Part shown: positions 1 to 6,883 of the stretch, in pieces
Layout of the letters: every line of letters begins with the position of its first letter
How positions within the stretch are numbered: the stretch's first letter is position 1
NCBI GenBank assembly: GCA_031283745.1
Contig: JAITBH010000034.1
Coordinates: 1 to 11,094 of the forward strand
Direction: 5' to 3'
Source: Candidatus Ectomicrobium neotermitis
GTDB lineage: Bacteria > Elusimicrobiota > Endomicrobiia > Endomicrobiales > Endomicrobiaceae
Length of the DNA stretch: 11,094 bases
The notes under the pieces: generated by a model
What the model was told of the DNA's origin: nothing
Database searches by the model: none
What the model saw: only the letters and a program-made list of their open reading frames with translations
Position numbers and translations under genes: made by a program

Positions 1-21
1 AAATAATCAAAAAGAGGTTTT

Positions 22-1248
22 ATGATCAGTTTTCGCAACAATGAGCTGTATGTAGAAGATGTCAGACTCTCCGAAATAGCCTTCCAGTATGGTTCACCCA
101 TTTACATTTATTCAAAAAATCAAATCATCTCTAATTTCAACGCTTACAAAGAGGCCTTCTCAAACCGAGAAGGCCTTATTTGTTTTGCCTCAAAAACTAA
201 CGCTAACGGCTCCATCTTAAAAATCTTGTCAAAACTTGGTGCTGGAGCTGACACTACATCAGGCGGAGAGATTTACAGATGTCTAAAAGCGGGCTTTCCT
301 CCATCAAAAATTGTCTATGCCGGGGTAGGTAAAACCACTCCTGAAATAGAACTCGCCTTAAAGAGCAAGATTTTTATGTTCAATGTCGAATCTTTTGAGG
401 AATTGGCTGCCATAAACAAAGCCGCCAAAAAGCTCAAAGTTAAAGCCAAAATCGCTTTTCGGATAAACCCCAATGTCGACCCCGACACCCACTCATATAT
501 CACCACAGGAAAAGAGGGGACAAAGTTCGGCATACCTTATGAGGAGGCACTGACAGCTTATAAGACTGCCCAGAAACTAAAAAACATTGACCCCATCGGC
601 ATTCATACTCATATCGGCTCGCAAATTCTGAAAGTTAAACCTTTCGAGATAGCCGCAAAGAAAGTCAAAAAGATAGTAGATGAGGCTCAAAAGATTGGCA
701 TAAACCTTCAATACATAAACTGCGGAGGGGGGCTAGGCATAGAATATGAAAAGTCCCAAAAGGCGCCCACGCCAAAAGAGTTATTAAGTGCCATTTTTGC
801 TGTGTTTGATAAGGATAAAGACAAAAAGTTCATTGTTGAGCCGGGCAGGTCGATAATTGCAAATGCGGGGTATCTGTTTACTGAGGTTATTTACCGCAAA
901 GTTTCCGCCGGCAAGCACTTCCTTATAGTAAATGCAGCCATGTCGGACTTGATTAGGCCCTGCCTTTATGATGCTTACCACGAAATTATCCCCGCAAAGA
1001 GGACAAGCGGCAAAAAAGTTAAAACCGATGTGGTAGGTCCGGTGTGTGAAAGCGGGGATTTTATGGGCAAGGACAGAATGTTGCCCGTTTTGCCGCAAGG
1101 CGCGGGGCTGCTTATAACTTGCACGGGGGCATATGGGGCGGCGATGTCGTCTGAATACAATTCAAGACCGCTCATTGCACAGGTTTTAGTTGACGGAAAA
1201 AAGGTTGTTATTATAAGGAAGAGGCAGGAATACAAAGATTTGAGATAG
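22..1248 (+). CDS. lysA: Diaminopimelate decarboxylase
   Basis: PLP-dependent, cytosolic enzyme that decarboxylates meso-diaminopimelate to L-lysine, the last step of the pathway. The 408-aa length is normal for LysA. Visible fold-type III signatures are: the PLP lysine K58 in FASKTNAN (residues 55-62), the HIGSQ motif at 197-201, the phosphate-binding glycine run CGGGLGI at 234-240, EPGRS at 273-277, the catalytic cysteine motif CESGD at 342-346, and Y371 and Y379 with the NSRP element near the C-terminus. The ATG at 22 follows an AGAGG ribosome-binding site at about 13-17. It is the first visible gene of the lysA-dapF-dapA-dapB-dapL operon, 9 nt before dapF. Only 21 nt upstream are in the window, so any lysine riboswitch or promoter cannot be judged. 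Arginine or ornithine decarboxylases share the fold, but the CESGD motif and the neighbours make LysA nearly certain. Confidence 0.97.
   Translation: MISFRNNELYVEDVRLSEIAFQYGSPIYIYSKNQIISNFNAYKEAFSNREGLICFASKTNANGSILKILSKLGAGADTTSGGEIYRCLKAGFPPSKIVYAGVGKTTPEIELALKSKIFMFNVESFEELAAINKAAKKLKVKAKIAFRINPNVDPDTHSYITTGKEGTKFGIPYEEALTAYKTAQKLKNIDPIGIHTHIGSQILKVKPFEIAAKKVKKIVDEAQKIGINLQYINCGGGLGIEYEKSQKAPTPKELLSAIFAVFDKDKDKKFIVEPGRSIIANAGYLFTEVIYRKVSAGKHFLIVNAAMSDLIRPCLYDAYHEIIPAKRTSGKKVKTDVVGPVCESGDFMGKDRMLPVLPQGAGLLITCTGAYGAAMSSEYNSRPLIAQVLVDGKKVVIIRKRQEYKDLR
151..177 (+). repeat. Strong hairpin inside lysA
   Basis: Perfect 10-bp inverted repeat AGGCCTTCTC (152-161) and GAGAAGGCCT (167-176), with a 5-nt loop AAACC. 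One G-U pair (151/177) can extend it. It lies about 130 nt into the lysA coding sequence and is followed by a weakly T-rich stretch (TTATTTGTTTTG), not an uninterrupted T-run. Whether it acts in the mRNA is unknown; it may simply be chance codon use. Confidence 0.5.
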
Positions 1249-1257
1249 GAGGCAGCT

Positions 1258-2067
1258 ATGGAACTAAATTTTTCAAAAATCTCAGCCGCAGGAAATGACT
1301 TTATTATGGTCGATAATAGGAAAGAGACTGTTTTGGCGAAAAACTATTCGTCCATAACCAAAAAGCTCTGCGACAGGAGATATGCAGTAGGGGCGGACGG
1401 GATGATTTTTATTGAAGAGAGCAAACCTTGCGACTTTGCCATGAGATACTTTAATTCTGACGGCTCCCACGCTTCCATGTGCGGAAACGGCGGGCGGGCA
1501 GCGGCTAAGTTTGCTTTTGATATAGGGGCAGCCAAAGAAAAGATGTTCTTTCAGACAGATGCCGGCATAGTTCATGCTAATATTTTGGGCAAGGATAGAG
1601 TGAAGCTCAAGCTTTTTAATCCAAAAGACTTAAAACGCAACATAAAGTTGACGATAGACGGTAAGAAGCTCAATATAGATTTCATCAACACAGGGGTGCC
1701 TCATGCTGTTATTTTAGTCGATGAGCTTGAGAAGGTGGATGTTTTCAGTTTAGGCAGAGCTGTGAGAGAGGACAAATACTTTGCTCCCGACGGGGCAAAT
1801 GTCGACTTTGTTCAAAAAAAGAAGGATGCAATTTTAGTCCGCACATATGAGCGGGGCGTTGAGAATGAAACCCTTGCCTGCGGAACGGGAATAATAGCCA
1901 GTGCAATAATAGCGGTCTTAAAAGATATAGCAGTTTCGCCTGTTAAAGCTATCGCACGTGGGGGAGATGAGTTGTTTGTTTCATTTAAGCAAGAGGGGGG
2001 CAACATAGTAAATGTAACCCTTGAAGGACCTGCAGTAACCGCATTTACGGGTATTGCGGAAATCTAA
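1258..2067 (+). CDS. dapF: Diaminopimelate epimerase
   Basis: Cofactor-independent racemase that converts LL-diaminopimelate to meso-diaminopimelate, the form used for peptidoglycan cross-linking and by LysA. The 269-aa protein shows both halves of the two-cysteine active site: the thiol base in MCGNGGRAAAKF (C75) and its partner in LACGTG (C208). Other family elements are AGNDF at 11-15, the G-A-D-G turn at 45-48, NSDGS at 66-70, NTGVPHAV at 144-151, NVDFV at 181-185 and RTYERGVENETLACGTG from 195. The ATG at 1258 has a full AGGAGG at 1247-1252, which overlaps the lysA stop codon, so translational coupling is likely. It sits between lysA and dapA with 9- and 11-nt gaps. No oddities were seen. 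Confidence 0.97.
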   Translation: MELNFSKISAAGNDFIMVDNRKETVLAKNYSSITKKLCDRRYAVGADGMIFIEESKPCDFAMRYFNSDGSHASMCGNGGRAAAKFAFDIGAAKEKMFFQTDAGIVHANILGKDRVKLKLFNPKDLKRNIKLTIDGKKLNIDFINTGVPHAVILVDELEKVDVFSLGRAVREDKYFAPDGANVDFVQKKKDAILVRTYERGVENETLACGTGIIASAIIAVLKDIAVSPVKAIARGGDELFVSFKQEGGNIVNVTLEGPAVTAFTGIAEI

Positions 2068-2078
2068 GGAGGAGTTTT

Positions 2079-2954
2079 ATGTTTGAAGGTCTTTATACAG
2101 CGTTAATAACGCCATTAAAAAACGGAAAAATTGATTTTGATTCTTTAGGAAAGCTAATAGATATGCAATATGAAAGCGGGGTTTGCGGCATTGTTCCGTG
2201 CGGGTCAACGGGCGAGTCGAGCACAATGTCCCATAGGGAACATCAAGAGGTTATAGAGTTTTGCGTCAAAAAAGCCCAAAACAAGATGAAGGTGTTAGCG
2301 GGCAGCGGGTCTAACTCCACAAGCGAGGCAGTATATCTCACCAAGTTTGCAAAAGAAGTCGGCTGCGACGGGGCTTTGATCATATCCCCCTACTACAATA
2401 AGCCAACTCAAAAAGGGTTATACCTCCACTTTAAGGAAATCGCAGACACTGTCGATATACCAATAGTCCTCTACAATATAGCGGGAAGAACGGCAGTCAA
2501 TATCGAGCCTCAGACTATGGCAAAAATTGCTGAGGACTGCCCCAATGTTGTTGGAGTCAAAGAAGCATCGGGTTCTTTAGACCAAATGAGCCGAATCAAA
2601 TCGCTTATCCCAAACTTTGAGCTAATTTCCGGCGACGATGTTTTGACCCTTCCGCTTATGGCTATCGGCGGGGTGGGGGTTATATCGGTCATTTCAAATA
2701 TCGTTCCAAAGGAAACGGCAGCTTTGGTGAAAGCTTTTACTAAAGGAAACCTAAAAAAGGCTCAAGAAATTCACTATAAGCTGCTGCCATTGATAAAGGT
2801 TTTGTTTATTGAAACAAACCCTATTCCTGTAAAGACTGCCGCGGCTATGATGGGCATTTGCGAGCTGAGCTTTAGATCCCCGATGTGCGAGATGAAAGAA
2901 GAAAACAGGGAGCTTTTAGTAAAAGAGCTACAACAGTTCGGGCTTTTAGGATAA
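2079..2954 (+). CDS. dapA: 4-hydroxy-tetrahydrodipicolinate synthase
   Basis: Class I (Schiff base) aldolase of the DHDPS/NAL family. It condenses pyruvate with L-aspartate semialdehyde, the committing step of the lysine pathway. At 291 aa it has the typical length. The Schiff-base lysine is K161 in GVKEASG. The catalytic triad is present as T44 (CGSTGES), Y106 (SPYYNKPTQ) and Y132 (LYNIAGRT), and R137 matches the arginine that binds the semialdehyde carboxylate. The loop reads YNIAGRT where many family members have YNVPGRT, a mild substitution. The GSGSN segment at 75-79 is also typical. N-acetylneuraminate lyase is the main alternative, but the operon settles it. The ATG at 2079 follows AGGAGG at 2067-2072, which begins within the dapF stop codon. 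Confidence 0.97.
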   Translation: MFEGLYTALITPLKNGKIDFDSLGKLIDMQYESGVCGIVPCGSTGESSTMSHREHQEVIEFCVKKAQNKMKVLAGSGSNSTSEAVYLTKFAKEVGCDGALIISPYYNKPTQKGLYLHFKEIADTVDIPIVLYNIAGRTAVNIEPQTMAKIAEDCPNVVGVKEASGSLDQMSRIKSLIPNFELISGDDVLTLPLMAIGGVGVISVISNIVPKETAALVKAFTKGNLKKAQEIHYKLLPLIKVLFIETNPIPVKTAAAMMGICELSFRSPMCEMKEENRELLVKELQQFGLLG

Positions 2955-2965
2955 GGGGAGAGACA

Positions 2966-3748
2966 ATGAAAATTATCGTTTGCGGGGCTGCGGGAAGAAT
3001 GGGGCAAGCTATATTAAACCTTGCAAAAACTGACATAGATATTGAAGTGGTAGGTGCTGTTGAGTTTGACAAAAGCCCTTTCATCGGTTCTCCCTCTTTA
3101 TCAGGTATACCTATAATAGGAAGCGATAGCCTCAAAAAAGTTCTCCCTTTAGCAGATGTCATGATTGATTTCACCTCTTGCCAGAGTGCTTTAACAAACC
3201 TTGAGGCAGCAAAAACCCACAAAAAACCAGTCGTCATAGGCACCACAGGATTTGATACCCTCCAAAAAAACCAAATCACCCAAATCGCTCAAGAAATACC
3301 AGTCCTCCTATCCCCCAATATGTCTATGGGGGTCAATGTATTGTTTAAGTTAGTTGAGGAGGCTGCCAAAAAACTCAGCGGCTATGACATTGAAATTTTA
3401 GAGGTCCACCACAACAAAAAGAAAGATGCCCCATCCGGGACGGCTGTCAAAATTGCCGAAATAGCGGCAAAAGCTGTTGGCAAGGACATCGGGCAGGTAG
3501 GGGTTTATGGACGGCACAGTGCTGAGAAGGTCAGAACAAAAGAGGAAATAGGAATAATGTCTTTGCGGGGGGGAGATATAGCGGGCGATCACACTGTTTA
3601 TTTTGCAGGCATAGGCGATAGGGTAGAAATTACTCATCGTGCTTCATCAAGAGATGCTTTTGCTGCGGGGGCTTTGAAGGCGGCAAGGTGGATAATTGCT
3701 AAAACCCCCAATCTCTACAGTATGCAGGATGTTTTAGAGTTAAATTAA
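2966..3748 (+). CDS. dapB: 4-hydroxy-tetrahydrodipicolinate reductase
   Basis: NAD(P)H-dependent reductase that acts on the DapA product to give tetrahydrodipicolinate, the substrate of DapL. The 260-aa protein starts with the dinucleotide-binding loop GAAGRMG (residues 7-13), then GTTGF at 92-96, NMSMGVN at 118-124 and the signature EVHHNKKKDAPSGTA at 146-160. In that signature H148 and K152 correspond to the catalytic histidine and lysine of E. coli DapB. The C-terminal domain keeps RGGDIAGDHTVYF and the HRASSRDAFA segment. The start is set at ATG 2966, behind GGGGAG at 2955-2960. A longer reading from 2885 would add 27 residues in front of the Rossmann fold and overlap the dapA end. GC skew changes sharply along this gene: C-rich near 3241-3300, G-rich near 3541-3600. 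Confidence 0.97.
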   Translation: MKIIVCGAAGRMGQAILNLAKTDIDIEVVGAVEFDKSPFIGSPSLSGIPIIGSDSLKKVLPLADVMIDFTSCQSALTNLEAAKTHKKPVVIGTTGFDTLQKNQITQIAQEIPVLLSPNMSMGVNVLFKLVEEAAKKLSGYDIEILEVHHNKKKDAPSGTAVKIAEIAAKAVGKDIGQVGVYGRHSAEKVRTKEEIGIMSLRGGDIAGDHTVYFAGIGDRVEITHRASSRDAFAAGALKAARWIIAKTPNLYSMQDVLELN

Positions 3749-3757
3749 GGAGACTTT

Positions 3758-4924
3758 ATGAAAATCGAATTTAGCGAGAAGTTAAAAAAGTTGCCGCCCT
3801 ACCTCTTTATTGAGATAGACAGGAAAAAGAATGAAGCAAAGGCAAGAGGGGCTGACATCATATCTTTAGGTGTCGGAGATCCAGACCTTCCTACTCCAGA
3901 CCACATAATCAAGGCTATGCAGACAGCGGTAAGCAAACCTCAAAATCATCAATACCCTTTTGGAGCAGGAATGCTTAGTTTTCGTCAAGCGGTATGCAGC
4001 TGGTATAAAAGCAGGTTTGATGTTGTGCTTGAACCTGAGGAGGTATGTGCTTTGATAGGGTCAAAAGAGGGTATCGGGCATATTCATTTGGGTTTTATCA
4101 ACCCATCAGATGTCGTGTTGATCCCCGAACCGGGCTATCCTGTCTATAACACTGGAACAATTTTTACAGACGGAGAGCCTTTTTTTATGCCTTTAGTAGA
4201 AAAAAACGCTTACCTCCCAGATTTAGACGCTATACCTGCCGACATTGCCAAAAGGGCAAAACTCCTATTTGTCAACTATCCAAATAATCCCACCGCCGCC
4301 GCCGCAAACAAAGATTTCTATGAAAACTTGGTCAGCTTTGCCCGCAAAAACAACATTATTGTTGCTGCAGACTCTGCCTATTCAGAGATTTTTTACGATG
4401 AGAAAGATAAGCCGATGAGCTTTCTTGAAATAGACGGGGCAAAAGAAGTTGGGGTGGAATTTCACTCGCTTTCTAAGACTTACAATATGACGGGCTGGCG
4501 TATAGGCTGGGTAGCGGGCAATAAAGACATAATCAAAGGTATAGCAACGGTTAAAGACAACTATGACTCAGGTGCTTTTGGGGCAGTTCAGGAGGCGGCA
4601 ATAGAGGCTTTGACCTCATCTCAAGAGTGCGTCAAAAAGCAGAGGGCTATATATAAGGAACGTCGGGATGTTTTTACGGAGGGTTTGAAAGCTTTGGGCT
4701 GGCAGGTAAATGTTCCAAAAGCAACTTTTTATGTATGGGCAAAAACGCCAAAGGGGTATACCTCAGCACAAACAGTTTCAAAGCTGCTTGATGAGGCGGC
4801 AATAGTTTCTACCCCCGGCAACGGTATGGGCAAAAGCGGTGAGGGTTATGTTCGTTTTGCCTTAACAGTGAATGTCGACAGAATAAAAGAAGCACTTGCA
4901 CGTATCTCCAAAATTAAGTGGTAA
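3758..4924 (+). CDS. dapL: LL-diaminopimelate aminotransferase
   Basis: PLP enzyme of aminotransferase class I/II that converts tetrahydrodipicolinate and glutamate directly to LL-diaminopimelate and 2-oxoglutarate. It bypasses the DapD/DapC/DapE acyl-blocked route. The 388 residues fit the family. Seen are LGVGDPDLPTP at 37-47, QYPFGAG at 65-71, GSKEGIGHI at 101-109, NYPNNPT at 173-179, the pyridine-N-binding D205 with Y208, the PLP lysine K240 in SLSKTYNMTGWRIG, and the carboxylate-binding R366 in GYVRFAL. GSKEGI together with the SLSKTYNMTGWRIG block is characteristic of the DapL group as opposed to AspC or AlaT. The operon, which contains dapA, dapB and dapF but no dapD or dapE, strongly supports this. 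The ATG at 3758 follows AAGGAG, which overlaps the dapB stop. Confidence 0.93.
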   Translation: MKIEFSEKLKKLPPYLFIEIDRKKNEAKARGADIISLGVGDPDLPTPDHIIKAMQTAVSKPQNHQYPFGAGMLSFRQAVCSWYKSRFDVVLEPEEVCALIGSKEGIGHIHLGFINPSDVVLIPEPGYPVYNTGTIFTDGEPFFMPLVEKNAYLPDLDAIPADIAKRAKLLFVNYPNNPTAAAANKDFYENLVSFARKNNIIVAADSAYSEIFYDEKDKPMSFLEIDGAKEVGVEFHSLSKTYNMTGWRIGWVAGNKDIIKGIATVKDNYDSGAFGAVQEAAIEALTSSQECVKKQRAIYKERRDVFTEGLKALGWQVNVPKATFYVWAKTPKGYTSAQTVSKLLDEAAIVSTPGNGMGKSGEGYVRFALTVNVDRIKEALARISKIKW

Positions 4925-4931
4925 AGCTGTT

Positions 4932-4943
4932 TTCATATATGAA
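4932..4943. promoter_or_regulatory. 12-bp perfect palindrome in dapL-cstA spacer
   Basis: TTCATATATGAA is a fully self-complementary 12-mer. It lies 8 nt after the dapL stop and about 80 nt before the cstA start. The 97-nt spacer otherwise holds only a weak GGGCT/AGCCT pairing (around 4952-4975), no run of T after a stem and no convincing -35/-10 pair. A palindrome of this size and place could be an operator for a dimeric regulator of cstA. This is inference, and a 12-mer palindrome also arises by chance a few times in 11 kb. Confidence 0.25.
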
Positions 4944-5021
4944 GCAAATGCTGGGCTATGGCAAAAGCGAGCCTTAGAGCAATTTGTCGTTTTTGATTAT
5001 CGCTGCAAAAGGAGAAAGAAA

Positions 5022-6863
5022 ATGGAGTTTCTTAATGGTGTAAACGCCTTAGTTTTAGTTTTTGCCGCAGTCTGCATTTTTGCGATAGCTTATCGTTTTT
5101 ACGGTATTTTCTTGGCAAATAAAGTTTTTAAGCTCGATGCCAGCCGAAAGACCCCCGCTATCGCACTTGCTGACGGGCATGATTATGTTGCCACAAATAG
5201 AACAGTTCTGTTTGGTCATCATTTTGCCGCAATTGCTGCGGCAGGACCTCTTTTGGGACCAGTGCTGGCGGCTCAGTTTGGGTTTTTGCCGGGAACATTG
5301 TGGATTTTAGTCGGCTGCGTTTTGGCGGGAGGAGTTCATGATGCGATAGTGCTTTTTGCCTCAGTTAGGCATAAAGGGCAGAGCTTAGCAGCCATCGCCT
5401 CAAAAGAAATCGGCAAAGTAAACGGAATTTTAACGGCTGTCGCTGTGCTGTTTATTATGGTTTTGGCTTTATCGGGGCTTTCAATTGCCTGTATAAATGC
5501 TCTTTATAATGCCCCATGGTCGCTATTTATCGTTTCAATGACTGTGCCGATAGCCATCGTTATGGGCTTGATAATGAAATATCATAAAGCCAAAAATGCC
5601 ATTGCTCTTGCTAGCTTAGCGGGGTTAGTAATGTTGCTGATAACCATAATTTGGGGAAATACCCTTATGCGTCCTGAAGCTTTTGGAGGTATGTTTACTT
5701 GGAGCAAAACAACAATAGCCATAGTCATTCCTCTTTTTGGTTTTGCGGCTTCGGTCTTGCCGGTTTGGATTATGCTTTTGCCCCGCGACTACCTATCCAC
5801 CTACCTAAAAATCGGCACAATTGTGATGCTTGCAGTGGGCATTATTTTTGTCCACCCTCAGCTCAAAATGCCCGCTTTGACAGATTTCATTCACGGCGGA
5901 GGCCCAATAATTAGCGGAAAGGTTTTCCCGTTCATCTTTATCACCATAGCTTGCGGAGCCATATCGGGCTTTCATGCAGTTATTGCAGCTGGAACCACAC
6001 CAAAAATGCTTTCAAACGAGAGGGAAGTTCTGTTTGTGGGTTACGGTGCGATGTTGACGGAGGGATTTGTGGCGATAATGGCTTTAATTGCTGCCTGCGT
6101 TTTGGTCCCGGGAGACTATTTTGCAATCAATACTCCCAAAGCTCTTCACGACGCTTTCGTTGCAGCTAACCCCGCTTATGCAGTTTCTGAAATTCAGAAC
6201 TTTATCGACAAGATAGGAATTGACCTTTATGGCAGAACAGGAGGGGCTGTTTCATTAGCTGTGGGAATGGCTTATGTTTTCGGCAATATCCCTTTTATGG
6301 ATAAGCTCACAGCATACTGGTATAACTTTGCGATTATGTTTGAGGCAGTTTTCATACTTGCTGCTTTAGATGGAGGGACAAGGGTAGGGCGCTTCTTCCT
6401 TCAAGAGCTGTTTGGCAAAGCAGTCCCAAAGTTCAATGACAAAAACTGGGTTCCGGGCATAATCATCACGAGTGCAATTTTTTCAGGGGCTTGGGGATAC
6501 TTGGCTTATTCAGGAGACATCAGCAGCGTTTGGCCGCTCTTTGGATTAACAAACCAGCTCTTAGCCACAGGTGCTTTGCTGATAACATCCTCTTTGCTCA
6601 TCAGGTTAAACAGAGGCAAATACGCTTTATGTTCAGTTATTCCGGGAATTTTTATGCTGTTCATAACTTTTTGGGCAGGCTACCTGCAGGTGTTTGAGGG
6701 ATACTTTCCAAAAGGACAGATTTTGCTGGGTGTTTTAGGGCTGACAACTATGATTTTGATGCTTCTAATCTCCATCGGAGTGTTTAAGAAATGGATAGAG
6801 CTGATAAAAATCAAGACTACTCTCAAAGATGAGTTCGGAGACGATGTCAAAGAATTGGTCTAA
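5022..6863 (+). CDS. cstA: CstA-family carbon starvation / pyruvate transporter
   Basis: Polytopic inner-membrane carrier of the CstA family. Characterised members (E. coli CstA, BtsT) import pyruvate, and CstA has also been linked to peptide uptake. The 613-aa protein is almost entirely hydrophobic helices. It holds the family blocks: FGHHFAAIAAAGPLLGPV (64-81), GGVHD (103-107), PVWIMLLPRDYLST (247-260), GFHAVIAAGTTPKML (316-330), ALDGGTRVGRFFLQE (448-462) and WPLFGLTNQLLA (504-515). The last two lie in the C-terminal five-helix domain. It is shorter than E. coli CstA (about 700 aa). The start is set at ATG 5022, behind AAAGGAGA at 5008-5015. The frame is open 42 codons further up but begins inside dapL with no family similarity. 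The RSH gene follows after 20 nt, so the two are probably co-transcribed. The exact substrate cannot be read from sequence. Confidence 0.93.
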   Translation: MEFLNGVNALVLVFAAVCIFAIAYRFYGIFLANKVFKLDASRKTPAIALADGHDYVATNRTVLFGHHFAAIAAAGPLLGPVLAAQFGFLPGTLWILVGCVLAGGVHDAIVLFASVRHKGQSLAAIASKEIGKVNGILTAVAVLFIMVLALSGLSIACINALYNAPWSLFIVSMTVPIAIVMGLIMKYHKAKNAIALASLAGLVMLLITIIWGNTLMRPEAFGGMFTWSKTTIAIVIPLFGFAASVLPVWIMLLPRDYLSTYLKIGTIVMLAVGIIFVHPQLKMPALTDFIHGGGPIISGKVFPFIFITIACGAISGFHAVIAAGTTPKMLSNEREVLFVGYGAMLTEGFVAIMALIAACVLVPGDYFAINTPKALHDAFVAANPAYAVSEIQNFIDKIGIDLYGRTGGAVSLAVGMAYVFGNIPFMDKLTAYWYNFAIMFEAVFILAALDGGTRVGRFFLQELFGKAVPKFNDKNWVPGIIITSAIFSGAWGYLAYSGDISSVWPLFGLTNQLLATGALLITSSLLIRLNRGKYALCSVIPGIFMLFITFWAGYLQVFEGYFPKGQILLGVLGLTTMILMLLISIGVFKKWIELIKIKTTLKDEFGDDVKELV

Positions 6864-6883
6864 GAAAATGCAGGGAAAAATTA

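Noticed and set aside
1..21. Lysine riboswitch upstream of lysA
   Set aside because: Only 21 nt are visible before the start codon, so no structure can be assessed.
784..1235. Antisense ORFs over lysA, and similar ones over dapF, dapA, dapB, the RSH gene and rplM
   Set aside because: They lie opposite well-conserved genes, lack ribosome-binding sites and have no recognisable motifs. They are frame shadows.
2885..2965. 27-residue N-terminal extension of dapB reaching into dapA
   Set aside because: It reads the dapA coding end in another frame and precedes the Rossmann loop that normally starts DapB. ATG 2966 has its own ribosome-binding site.
4950..4978. Possible GGGCT/AGCCT hairpin after dapL as a terminator
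   Set aside because: The stem is short and interrupted and no T-run follows, so it is not a credible intrinsic terminator.
4896..5021. 42-residue extension of cstA from a TTG inside dapL
   Set aside because: It has no membrane character or family similarity, overlaps dapL, and ATG 5022 has a good AAAGGAGA site.
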